Source: an uncultured Clostridia bacterium (lineage in GTDB: Bacteria; Bacillota; Clostridia; Oscillospirales; Oscillospiraceae). From it: a DNA stretch of 13,009 bases. The stretch spans positions 1 through 13,009 of the forward strand of contig CANDEH010000067.1 in the NCBI GenBank assembly GCA_947383645.1. Direction: 5' to 3'. The position numbers and the translations under genes were made by a program. This document shows positions 1-8,238 of this stretch, one piece after another. Below the pieces are notes generated by a model that was given only the letters and a program-made list of their open reading frames with translations, had not been told where the DNA came from and ran no database searches. Numbering within the stretch: position 1 is the first letter of the stretch; each line of letters begins with the position of its first letter.

Positions 1-1791
<1,791 letters not shown>

Positions 1792-1795
1792 GAAG

Positions 1796-1873
1796 CTTTT
1801 TCTTGAAAGACTGCAACGACACTTCATTTTGCGAAGCAAAATGTTAGCGGAGTGCGTCCCTTTAGGGAAAAAG
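1796..1873. repeat. 78-bp nested palindrome downstream of clp
   Basis: Three stacked stems are visible. The outer stem pairs 1796-1809 with 1860-1873 (CTTTTTC against GAAAAAG, plus G·T pairs and one mismatch). A middle stem pairs 1816-1823 with 1851-1857 (ACG and CACT against AGTG and CGT, one bulged A). The inner stem is a perfect CATTTTGC/GCAAAATG with a GAA loop (1825-1843). It begins 5 bases after the clp stop, so in RNA it would be a long 3'-UTR hairpin and could end or protect the clp message. No U-tract follows it, so a simple intrinsic terminator is doubtful. Its layered form suggests an intergenic repeat element. Confidence 0.55.
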
Positions 1874-1964
1874 TATCCAAAAAGAACGTTCATGCGCTCT
1901 ATACTGTGCCGGAAACGAATGTCTGATGCACGGTAACCCAATGCCAGTGTGAGGAGGAGATGCC

Positions 1965-2174
1965 ATGCTGTTCCGCAGGGATATTGAGCCTCGGTGCGCC
2001 TACTGCGCCAAGGGGAACGCCCTCAATGACCGGGAGGTCATCTGCGTCAAGCGGGGGATTGTGGCAGCGGAGGACAGCTGCCGCGCCTTCCGCTACGACC
2101 CCATGAAGCGCGTCCCCCCCCGCCCGGTGAAGCTGAACACGAAGAAGCTGGATCCGGAGGACTTTAAGATTTAG
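1965..2174 (+). CDS. Conserved-type 69-aa four-cysteine hypothetical protein
   Basis: I do not recognise a named family. The 69-residue product has four cysteines: a C-x2-C pair (C12, C15) followed by C28 and C39, an arrangement suited to one zinc or Fe-S site in a small ribbon-like fold. The rest is basic and hydrophilic with no signal peptide or membrane segment, so it should be cytoplasmic. The start is set by a strong GAGGAGGAG ribosome site about 4-9 bases before the ATG. A perfect intrinsic terminator begins two bases after the stop codon. A TATACT sequence at 1900-1905 could be a -10 box, but no convincing -35 is present at the right distance, so read-through from clp is also possible. 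The good ribosome site and tight terminator support a real gene. Confidence 0.75.
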   Translation: MLFRRDIEPRCAYCAKGNALNDREVICVKRGIVAAEDSCRAFRYDPMKRVPPRPVKLNTKKLDPEDFKI

Positions 2175-2175
2175 G

Positions 2176-2211
2176 AAAACCGGGAGATGAACCATTCATC
2201 TCCCGGTTTTT
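2176..2211 (+). terminator. Intrinsic terminator after the four-cysteine protein
   Basis: A perfect 16-bp stem (2176-2191 with 2195-2210) closes a CCA loop and ends in a run of five T. The A-rich left arm makes it nearly symmetrical, so it could also act on the opposite strand. Confidence 0.92.
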
Positions 2212-2218
2212 CAGTCTT

Positions 2219-2285
2219 GCAGAGTTTGCGCCTCCGGCGCAAATCAATTGAAACCGTTTTTCCGGAAACCGCGTTTTCGGAAAAA
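2219..2285. repeat. Two-hairpin dispersed repeat, copy A
   Basis: Begins GCAGAGTTT and contains two hairpins. The first is TTTGCGCC/GGCGCAAA with a TCC loop (2225-2243). The second is a 13-bp stem with one G·T pair and a CGC loop (2257-2285), starting with TTTTTCCGG. A second copy lies at 12778-12849 in the same orientation. Read on the minus strand the second stem ends in AAAAA-flanked arms, so it may also block transcription coming from the glycerate kinase. Confidence 0.8.
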
Positions 2286-2570
2286 CAATCTACGCTCGCG
2301 TGCTCGGTCCGGTCCTTTTTTCGAGAATCGACCTTGGCCCGCACCTCCGACATCATGGGCCTCATACGGTAAGCCCGGACCTCTGTTTACTGCACCATCT
2401 ACGCGCCCCTTCAAAAGGCCAGCTCAGAATCCAGGCACTCGGGTATGTCCCGCTGTTCAGCCATACCGAGGGTTTTGAGCCAGATCAGCACGGTGTTGTT
2501 AAAGAAATAAAGGTACGCCTTGATATCACGCAGCGATGGTCTCATTATCCTATTGCTACAGCCTCTTTCG
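2286..2570. other. Gap with no convincing gene; possible 44-aa minus-strand remnant
   Basis: Between the repeat and the hairpin behind the glycerate kinase I see no clear gene. One minus-strand open frame, 2545 down to 2411, encodes 44 residues with protein-like composition: it starts MRPSLRDIKAYLYFF, has a hydrophobic centre (NNTVLIWLKTLG) and ends ELAF. The nearest purine-rich site (AGGA) is only two bases before the ATG, too close for normal initiation. It could be the tail of a decayed gene, since the frame is still open for at least 24 bases upstream of the ATG. I cannot assign it to a family. Confidence 0.25.
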
Positions 2571-2609
2571 ACAGTCTGAGGGCCCGCCAATGGCGTGCCC
2601 TCAGACTGT
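2571..2609 (-). terminator. Strong hairpin downstream of glycerate kinase, probable terminator without U-tract
   Basis: A 13-bp perfect stem (2571-2583 with 2597-2609, outer arm ACAGTCTGAGGGC) continues through one mismatch into a 4-bp inner stem with an AAT loop. It lies 11 bases past the stop codon at 2621 on the minus strand. No T-run follows on either strand, so it may act as a 3'-end stabiliser or need Rho or another factor. Confidence 0.55.
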
Positions 2610-2620
2610 GTATGTACGGC

Positions 2621-3856
2621 TTACCGCTTGATGAGCAGGACGGAGATGTCGTTGACGTTTGTCCCGGTGGCGCCGGTCTTAATAAGACCGCCGCACTTCT
2701 CCAGGGCGTGATAGGAGTCGTTGTCCGCCAGGACGGCGAAGGGGTCGATCCCCTGCTCCTTCAGCGCGGCCAAGGTGCCGCTGTCCACGTAGCCGCCGGC
2801 GGCGTCGGTGGGGCCGTCGGTGCCGTCGCTGCCCAGGGAGAACACGGCGGCGTCCTTGACGGCGGCGATCCCCGGCGCGGCGGCCAGAGCCAGCTCCTGG
2901 TTCCGGCCGCCCAGGCCCTTGCCGGTGAGGTGGACCACGGTCTCGCCGCCGGCGATAAAGGCCAGGCTCTTGTCCGTGTCCGCGTGGTACTGGGCGATAT
3001 TGGCCAGGAACACGCCGGCGTCCCGGGCGGTGCAGGAGAGGCTGGCGGTGAGGACCACCGGCTCATAGCCCAGATCCCGGCAGACCTCCTCGGCGGCAAT
3101 GCACAGCTGCCGGACGCTGCCGGTGATGTGGGTCTCCACGTTGTCCAGGGATTTTGGCGTCTCGGTGGCCAGAAGCTCCTTCATCTGCCCGGTGAGGGTC
3201 AGATGGTAGCGGTCCGCGACCTTCAGCGCCTCCTCGCAGGTAGAGGAGTCGGGGTAGGCGGGGCCGGAGGCGATCATGTCCAGGGGGTCGCCGATGATGT
3301 CGGAGAGGACCACGGAGAACACCTTCGCCGGGGCGCAGAGGGCCGCGAACTTGCCGCCCTTCACCGCGGAGAGGCGCTTGCGGACGGTGTTCATCTCCAC
3401 GATGTCCGCGCCGCTGGCCAGGAGCTCCTTGGTGAGCCGGTCCATGTCGGCGGTGGGGATCAGGGGCTTTTCAAACAAGGCGGAGCCGCCGCCGGAGATC
3501 AGGAAGAGCACGGTGTCCGCGGCGCTGAGGCCGCTGACGGCCTGGATGGCGGCCTCGGTGGCCTTGTAGGAGTTTTCATCGGGCACCGGGTGGCCGCCCT
3601 CGAAGATCTGGATGTTGTCGCCCAGGGGACCCTTGCTGTGGTCGTACTTGGTGGCCACCACGCCGCGGTCGATGCGGCTGCCCAGGGTGTCCACGGCGGT
3701 CTTGGCCATCTGCCAGGCAGCCTTGCCGGCGGCCACCAGCACCAGCTTGCCGCTGCCGAAGTCGGCCTCGGCCAGGGCCTTGCGCACGGCGGTGTCGGGC
3801 TGGGCGGCCTTCAGGGCGCTCTGCATGATCTGGTCGGCGTCTTTGCGTAATGTCAT
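2621..3856 (-). CDS. gck: Glycerate 2-kinase (MOFRL-family, GckA/TtuD type)
   Basis: Phosphorylates D-glycerate to 2-phosphoglycerate, feeding glycolysis from glycerate made by hydroxypyruvate or tartronate-semialdehyde reduction; cytoplasmic. The 411-aa length matches the type-2 glycerate kinase family. Visible family features: AAGKAA (42-47), GGHPVPDENS (87-96), the glycine loop SGGGSAL (121-127), NTVRKRLSAVKGG (156-168), SDIIGDPLDMIASGP (185-199), GGETVV with GLGGRNQE (303-321), the GSDGTDGPTDAAG segment (342-354) and a C-terminal TGTNVNDI typical of the MOFRL domain. The ATG follows an AAGGAGGAG ribosome site with 4 bases between. It is a single minus-strand gene, convergent with the genes on its left and divergent from mrnC. 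No glycerate dehydrogenase or uptake gene is adjacent, so the upstream source of glycerate cannot be told. The family assignment is firm; the 2-phospho product is inferred from the family. Confidence 0.93.
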   Translation of the reverse strand: MTLRKDADQIMQSALKAAQPDTAVRKALAEADFGSGKLVLVAAGKAAWQMAKTAVDTLGSRIDRGVVATKYDHSKGPLGDNIQIFEGGHPVPDENSYKATEAAIQAVSGLSAADTVLFLISGGGSALFEKPLIPTADMDRLTKELLASGADIVEMNTVRKRLSAVKGGKFAALCAPAKVFSVVLSDIIGDPLDMIASGPAYPDSSTCEEALKVADRYHLTLTGQMKELLATETPKSLDNVETHITGSVRQLCIAAEEVCRDLGYEPVVLTASLSCTARDAGVFLANIAQYHADTDKSLAFIAGGETVVHLTGKGLGGRNQELALAAAPGIAAVKDAAVFSLGSDGTDGPTDAAGGYVDSGTLAALKEQGIDPFAVLADNDSYHALEKCGGLIKTGATGTNVNDISVLLIKR

Positions 3857-3936
3857 GGTACTCCTCCTTTTTTATGGGGAGAGGGCGGACCTCTCGGATT
3901 TGGACAGTTTTCGGATTTTCACCGGTATTCCCTGCC

Positions 3937-3942
3937 ATTATA
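3937..3942 (-). promoter_or_regulatory. Candidate -10 box for glycerate kinase
   Basis: Minus-strand TATAAT lies 81 bases before the ATG at 3856. No good -35 is seen 16-18 bases upstream, where the sequence is T-rich, so it would be a weak or activator-dependent promoter. Confidence 0.45.
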
Positions 3943-4080
3943 TCGGATACCATCAAAAAAAGGAAGTCCCAATTCGGCAATACGCGCAAAATTTGCCGGG
4001 GAAATCTCTATACCCGGCCGAGGGCGAGACGGAGAGGCGGCCGCCGCCCCGGGCTGCGCGTGCGCTCCATGCCGCCGGAT

Positions 4081-4140
4081 GCCGGGACAGAAGGGCGCGG
4101 AATACGCCTGCGTATGGCGGTATTTCTGTGCCCTGCCGGC
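4081..4140. repeat. 60-bp imperfect palindrome between divergent promoters
   Basis: GCCGG (4081-4085) pairs with CCGGC (4136-4140). Inside it CAG pairs with CTG, a G·T-containing middle stem includes AATAC against GTATT, and GCC pairs with GGC around a 7-base loop (TGCGTAT). It lies upstream of both the mrnC promoter and the glycerate kinase -10 box, so neither main transcript should contain it. It may be a cruciform, an operator or a small transcript of its own. Confidence 0.5.
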
Positions 4141-4183
4141 AATTTGTTCCACAGATCCGAAGGCCGTCTCAGGCCCGCCGGCA

Positions 4184-4211
4184 TTGACTTTTTTCCGGTT
4201 TCCGGTATAAT
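4184..4211 (+). promoter_or_regulatory. Sigma-A promoter for mrnC-rqcH
   Basis: TTGACT at 4184-4189 and a perfect TATAAT at 4206-4211 are separated by 16 bases. The mrnC ATG is 36 bases past the -10 box, leaving a short leader. Confidence 0.85.
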
Positions 4212-4247
4212 GCCATTGAGAAACCATCCTGTATACAAGGAGAATCT

Positions 4248-4661
4248 ATGGAGAACTATTTTCACCTCCGCCTGCCGGAGGACGAGCTGCGAAACATCAG
4301 CAGCATTGGCCTCGCCCACCTGGGGGACGCGGTGTATGAGCTGCTGGTCCGCTCCTACCTCTGCGCCCGGGGGCGGGCCACCGGCAAGGGGCTCCACCGG
4401 GCCGCCGTGGAGCTGGTGCGGGCGGAGGCCCAGTCCCGGCGGGCGGAGAAAATCCTCCCCCTGCTCACGGAGGAGGAGCTGCACGTGTTCAAGCGGGGGC
4501 GCAACGCCCACGTGAACACCATCCCCCACAGCGCCAGCCGGGGCGAGTACCTGCGGGCCACCGCGCTGGAGTGCCTGCTGGGCCACCTGTACCTCACCGG
4601 TCAGACCGACCGGATCAACGAACTGTTCTGTGTCATGATGGAGGAGAGCACATGCCCTTAG
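4248..4661 (+). CDS. mrnC: Mini-ribonuclease 3
   Basis: Dimeric RNase III-like enzyme without a double-stranded RNA-binding domain; in Bacillus it trims the ends of the 23S rRNA precursor. The 137-aa length fits the Mini-III family. Visible signature: GLAHLGDAVYE (21-31) carrying the catalytic D27, the conserved RGRNA (83-87), an AHVNTIPHSAS segment, and ECLLGHLYL (108-116) with the second acidic residue E108. The ATG is preceded by AAGGAG with a 6-base gap. It is the first gene after a strong promoter, and its last 10 bases overlap the start of rqcH, so the two are almost certainly co-transcribed and possibly translationally coupled. Identification is firm from motifs and size; the exact rRNA substrate is by analogy. 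Confidence 0.95.
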   Translation: MENYFHLRLPEDELRNISSIGLAHLGDAVYELLVRSYLCARGRATGKGLHRAAVELVRAEAQSRRAEKILPLLTEEELHVFKRGRNAHVNTIPHSASRGEYLRATALECLLGHLYLTGQTDRINELFCVMMEESTCP

Positions 4662-6436
4662 ACGCCATATGCCTGAAAGCCGTCCTTGCCGAGCTCCAGA
4701 GCGCGGTGGGGGCGCGGATCGAGAAAATACAGCAGCCCGCCAGGGAGCAGGTGATCCTGACCCTGCGGGGGAACCGGAAGCTGCTCCTCAGCGCCGGCGC
4801 GGCCCCCCGCCTCCACTATACCCACCTTCCCCGGGAGAATCCCGCCGCGCCGCCCATGTTCTGTATGCTGCTGCGCAAGCACCTTGGCGGCGGCTATATC
4901 GAGGCGGTGGAGCAGGCCGGGCTGGACCGGGTGGCGGTGCTCACCGTCCGGGCCATGGACGAGCTGGGGGTATCCTCCGTCCGGAAGCTGGTGCTGGAGT
5001 GCATCAGCCACCGCGCCAACCTGATCCTGCTGGACGGCGAGGGCCGCATTCTGGACGCCCTGCGCCACGTCAATGACATCGACAGAGCCTCGGACCGCCA
5101 GCCGGCTTCCTCCGGACAGGGGACGCAGCTGCGGATGGTTCTGCCGGGGATGTACTACCACCTGCCGGCCCTGCCGGAGAAGGCGGACCCGCTGACTGTC
5201 ACGGCGGAGGAGCTGACAGCCATGCTCCGCGCCGGCGGCCCCGACCGCACGGTCAGCCAGTTTCTGCTGGAGCGCTTCTCCGCTCTGTCCCCTCTGGTCT
5301 GCCGGGAGCTGGCCTTTCGGAGCTTCGGCAGCGCGGAACCTGCGGTTGGAGATCTGTCCGGACCGGGACGGGAGGTCCTTGTCCGGGTCTTTCTCCAGTG
5401 GCAAAACAGCGTGCAGGAGGGCCGCTTTACCCCCTCCCTGGTCCGCCGGGGGGACAGGACGGCGGATTTCTCCTATCTGCCCATCGCGCAGTACGGTCCA
5501 TCGGAGGGGGAGACGGTCTGTCCCTCCTTTTCCGCCATGCTGGACGCCTTCTATGAGGAGCGGGAGCGGCAGGACCGGGTGCGGCAGAAGGGACAGGATC
5601 TGCTGAAAACCGCCTCCACCGCCCGGGACCGTGTGGCCAGAAAGCTGTCGGCCCAGGAGGCGGACCTGGAGAAGACCCGGGATCGGGAGCGGCTGCGGCT
5701 GTTTGGGGAGCTGATTACCGCCAACCTCTACCGCATGGAGAAGGGGGCCTCCCGCCTGGAGGCGGAGAACTACTACGAGGAGGGGTGTCCGCCGCTGACT
5801 GTCCCGCTGGACCCTCTCCTGACGCCGCAGCAGAACGCCGCGCGGTACTTCAAGCTGTACGGCAAGGCCAGGACGGCGGAGCGGGTGCTCGCCGAGCAGA
5901 TTGAAAAGGGCCGGCTGGAGCTCCAATACCTGAACAGCGTTCTGGACGAGCTGAGCCGGGCGGAGCTGGAGCAGGATTTTAACGATATCCGCGCCGAGCT
6001 CCGCGCCGGCGGCTATCTGCGGAGCCGGAGCACCGGGAAGAAGGAGGTCCGGCGCCCGGCGGCGCGGCCCCGGGAGTTTCGATCCTCCGCCGGCCTGCGG
6101 ATCCTGGTGGGCCGGAGCAACACGCAGAACGACCTGCTGGTCAGGAATTCGGACAGGCGGGATATCTGGTTTCACACCCAGAAGATCCACGGATCCCACG
6201 TGATCCTCTGTACCGGGGGCGCGCAGCCGGACGAGGCGAGCGTGGAGCAGGCCGCCGTGCTGGCCGCCACCTTCTCCCAGGGCCGGGAGGGCGGCACGGT
6301 GGCGGTGGACTACACCCAGGTGCGGAACGTGAAAAAGCCCGCCGGAGCCCGGCCCGGGATGGTGGTCTACGCCCCCTTCCAGACCGTCTACGTCCGTCCG
6401 GACGGGGAGCTGGCGAAAAAACTGGCTCTCAGATAG
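4652..6436 (+). CDS. rqcH: Rqc2 homolog RqcH (NFACT / fibronectin-binding-like protein)
   Basis: Bacterial NFACT protein that binds obstructed 50S subunits carrying peptidyl-tRNA and directs C-terminal alanine tailing for proteolysis; older annotations call it FbpA. 594 aa. The N-terminal NFACT-N domain contains ENPAAPPMFCMLLRK and AGLDRV, whose D92-R93 match the Asp-Arg pair needed for alanine tailing in Bacillus RqcH. Two helical coiled-coil stretches lie at about 298-380 and 400-450. The C-terminal NFACT-R/DUF814 domain (about 480-590) has LVGRSNTQNDLLV, DIWFHTQKIHGSHVIL and a VYVRP tail. I chose the ATG at 4652 because GGAGGAG lies just upstream and it begins the family N-terminus MPLDAICLKAVL; an upstream in-frame ATG at 4571 sits inside mrnC. 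Tailed products are Clp substrates in the Bacillus system, and a Clp ATPase is also in this window. Confidence 0.95.
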   Translation: MPLDAICLKAVLAELQSAVGARIEKIQQPAREQVILTLRGNRKLLLSAGAAPRLHYTHLPRENPAAPPMFCMLLRKHLGGGYIEAVEQAGLDRVAVLTVRAMDELGVSSVRKLVLECISHRANLILLDGEGRILDALRHVNDIDRASDRQPASSGQGTQLRMVLPGMYYHLPALPEKADPLTVTAEELTAMLRAGGPDRTVSQFLLERFSALSPLVCRELAFRSFGSAEPAVGDLSGPGREVLVRVFLQWQNSVQEGRFTPSLVRRGDRTADFSYLPIAQYGPSEGETVCPSFSAMLDAFYEERERQDRVRQKGQDLLKTASTARDRVARKLSAQEADLEKTRDRERLRLFGELITANLYRMEKGASRLEAENYYEEGCPPLTVPLDPLLTPQQNAARYFKLYGKARTAERVLAEQIEKGRLELQYLNSVLDELSRAELEQDFNDIRAELRAGGYLRSRSTGKKEVRRPAARPREFRSSAGLRILVGRSNTQNDLLVRNSDRRDIWFHTQKIHGSHVILCTGGAQPDEASVEQAAVLAATFSQGREGGTVAVDYTQVRNVKKPAGARPGMVVYAPFQTVYVRPDGELAKKLALR

Positions 6437-6490
6437 GGCGGGAAGGGGACCGTTTTTGCCGGCTGCTGCCTCGGGAATTTTTGGCGCGCG

Positions 6491-6524
6491 CCGGTACGCC
6501 TGCAAATTTTTGCCTGGCGTCCGG
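6491..6524. other. Imperfect hairpin in the rqcH/transporter gap
   Basis: Arms pair CCGG (6491-6494) with CCGG (6521-6524), ACGCC (6496-6500) with GGCGT (6516-6520) and GCAAA (6502-6506) with TTTGC (6509-6513). It starts 54 bases past the rqcH stop. There is no T-run after it, so a terminator role is only possible. The rest of the 249-base gap holds just the promoter and leader of the next gene. Confidence 0.35.
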
Positions 6525-6585
6525 CCAGGACTTGCACAGAAATCCACACATCCGGCTTGTGAGAGCAGGTCCTGACATTCCGCTC

Positions 6586-6613
6586 TTGCATTTCCTCCGT
6601 TCTCTGATATAAT
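6586..6613 (+). promoter_or_regulatory. Sigma-A promoter for the NSS transporter
   Basis: TTGCAT (6586-6591), a 16-base spacer and a perfect TATAAT (6608-6613). The start codon is 72 bases downstream, leaving room for a structured leader. Confidence 0.8.
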
Positions 6614-6623
6614 GATTCTGTTT

Positions 6624-6664
6624 CTGTCCCCGCCGTTTTCCTGAAAAGCGAATATCCGGGACAG
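6624..6664 (+). promoter_or_regulatory. Leader hairpin of the NSS transporter mRNA
   Basis: CTGTCCC (6624-6630) pairs with GGGACAG (6658-6664). An inner stem joins CGC (6631-6633) with GCG (6648-6650) and TTTT with AAAA. It would sit at the very 5' end of the transcript, just before the AAGGAG ribosome site, which stays unpaired. It matches no riboswitch class that I recognise. Confidence 0.35.
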
Positions 6665-6685
6665 GGAAGAAGGAGAAATCACACC

Positions 6686-8146
6686 ATGGAGAGAGAGAAA
6701 TTTTCCTCCCGCCTGGGCTTCATCCTGATCTCCGCGGGATGTGCCATCGGGCTGGGCAATGTCTGGCGCTTCCCCTACATCGTGGGCAAGTACGGCGGAG
6801 CCGCCTTTGTGCTGGTCTATCTGCTGTTTCTGGCCGTCATGGGTCTTCCCATCATGGTGATGGAGTTCGCCGTGGGCCGGGCCAGTCAGAAGTCCGCCGC
6901 CCTCAGCTTCAACGTGCTGGAGCCCAGGGGCGCCAGGTGGCACTGGTACCGCTACGGCGCCATGGCCGGCAACTACCTGCTGATGATGTTCTACACCACC
7001 GTGGGCGGCTGGATGCTGATCTACACCTTCAAGATGTTCCTGGGCGAGTTCCAGGGCCTGGACGCCGCCGGCGTCAACAACGTCTTCGGCGAGATGCTGG
7101 GCCAGCCGGTGACCCTCACCGCCTGGATGCTGGTGGTGACGCTGCTGGGCTTCGGGATCTGCTCTCTGGGGCTCCAGAAGGGCGTGGAGCGGATCACCAA
7201 GTGGATGATGACCTGCCTATTGCTGCTGATGCTGGCGCTGACGGTGCGCAGCGTCACCCTGGAGGGCGCGGCGGAGGGCCTCCGGTTCTACCTGGTGCCC
7301 GACTTCCACAACCTGGTCTACGATGCCGAGGGGAACGTGATCCTGGGCGCCGCCATCTACGACGCCATGAGTCAGGCCTTCTTCACCCTGAGTCTGGGCA
7401 TCGGGGCCCTGGCCATCTTCGGCAGCTACATCGACCGGGACCGCTCCCTCACCGGGGAGGCCCTCAGCGTCAGCCTGCTGGACACCTTTGTGGCGCTGAT
7501 GGCGGGCTTCATCATCTTCCCCGCCTGCTTCGCCTTCGGCGTGAACCCCGGGGAGGGGGTGGGCCTGGTGTTTCTGACCCTGCCCAATGTCTTCAACCAG
7601 ATGCCTCTGGGCAGCCTCTGGGGCGGGCTGTTCTTCCTGTTCATGTCCTTCGCGGCGCTGTCCACGATCATCGCCGTGTTTGAGAACATCATCGCCTTCG
7701 CCATGGACCTGGGCTGGACGCGGAAGAAGGCCATCGTGGTCAACGGCCTGGCCCTCATCGTGCTGTCCATGCCCTGCATCCTGGGCTTCAACCTCTGGAG
7801 CGGCTTCGTGACCCCCGTGGGGGACATCCAGGGTCTGGAGGACTTCATCGTCTCCAACAACCTGCTGCCCCTGGGCTCCCTGGTCTACCTGCTCTTCTGC
7901 GTGTCCCGGAGCGGCTGGGGCTGGGACGCCTTTCTGGAGGAGGCCGACGCGGGCCAGGGGCTGGGCTTCCCCCGGTGGTCCCGCTTCTATGTCACCTGGG
8001 TGCTGCCGGTAATCGTGCTGGTGATCTTCGCCGTGGGCTACCGGCAGAAGCTGGGGATCAATCTGCTGCCGGTGGTGGCGGTGCTCATCGCCGCGGCCTA
8101 CGGCCGGGGAATCTACCGCCGGTTCAGGGGAGACCGGGCGCGTTAA
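6686..8146 (+). CDS. Neurotransmitter:sodium symporter (SNF/NSS) family transporter
   Basis: Sodium-coupled uptake permease of the LeuT/MhsT fold, usually importing amino acids; integral to the cytoplasmic membrane. 486 aa with about 11-12 hydrophobic segments. The family signature in the unwound first helix is clear: SAGCAIGLGNVWRFPYIVGKYGG (about 16-38), containing the sodium and substrate-binding backbone and a GLGNVWRFPY core. LPIMVMEFAVGRASQ (54-68) matches the second helix and following loop. Other conserved stretches include AFFTLSLGIGALAIFGSY with the sodium-site serines in the sixth helix region, and MSFAALSTIIAVFENI in the eighth. The ATG follows AAGGAG with an 11-base gap, slightly long. 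Own promoter; no substrate-specific enzyme is adjacent, so the cargo (tryptophan, leucine, tyrosine or another) cannot be predicted. Family membership is firm, substrate unknown. Confidence 0.94.
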   Translation: MEREKFSSRLGFILISAGCAIGLGNVWRFPYIVGKYGGAAFVLVYLLFLAVMGLPIMVMEFAVGRASQKSAALSFNVLEPRGARWHWYRYGAMAGNYLLMMFYTTVGGWMLIYTFKMFLGEFQGLDAAGVNNVFGEMLGQPVTLTAWMLVVTLLGFGICSLGLQKGVERITKWMMTCLLLLMLALTVRSVTLEGAAEGLRFYLVPDFHNLVYDAEGNVILGAAIYDAMSQAFFTLSLGIGALAIFGSYIDRDRSLTGEALSVSLLDTFVALMAGFIIFPACFAFGVNPGEGVGLVFLTLPNVFNQMPLGSLWGGLFFLFMSFAALSTIIAVFENIIAFAMDLGWTRKKAIVVNGLALIVLSMPCILGFNLWSGFVTPVGDIQGLEDFIVSNNLLPLGSLVYLLFCVSRSGWGWDAFLEEADAGQGLGFPRWSRFYVTWVLPVIVLVIFAVGYRQKLGINLLPVVAVLIAAAYGRGIYRRFRGDRAR

Positions 8147-8158
8147 GGGAAAAATCTG

Positions 8159-8187
8159 TTGCGCAGCGGCGGAACCCATGTTATACT
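8159..8187 (+). promoter_or_regulatory. Sigma-A promoter for the M15 peptidase
   Basis: TTGCGC (8159-8164), a 17-base spacer and TATACT (8182-8187), 51 bases before the ATG at 8239. The same TTGCGC -35 with 17-base spacing recurs before the small membrane protein operon at 10755. Confidence 0.72.
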
Positions 8188-8238
8188 CAGATGTGTTGTG
8201 GAGACACAGGTGCACATCACTGCAAAAGAGGTTAGAGT

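Noticed and set aside
1900..1905. TATACT as promoter of the four-cysteine protein
   Set aside because: No -35-like sequence lies 16-18 bases upstream, so it is mentioned only as a weak possibility.
2300..3850. 516-residue plus-strand open frame opposite glycerate kinase
   Set aside because: Antisense shadow; the minus strand encodes an intact kinase with a ribosome site. The start of this frame also spans repeats and non-coding DNA.
4658..6943. 761-residue minus-strand open frame opposite rqcH and the start of the transporter
   Set aside because: Crosses two clear plus-strand genes and their promoter; glycine/proline/arginine-rich and motif-free.
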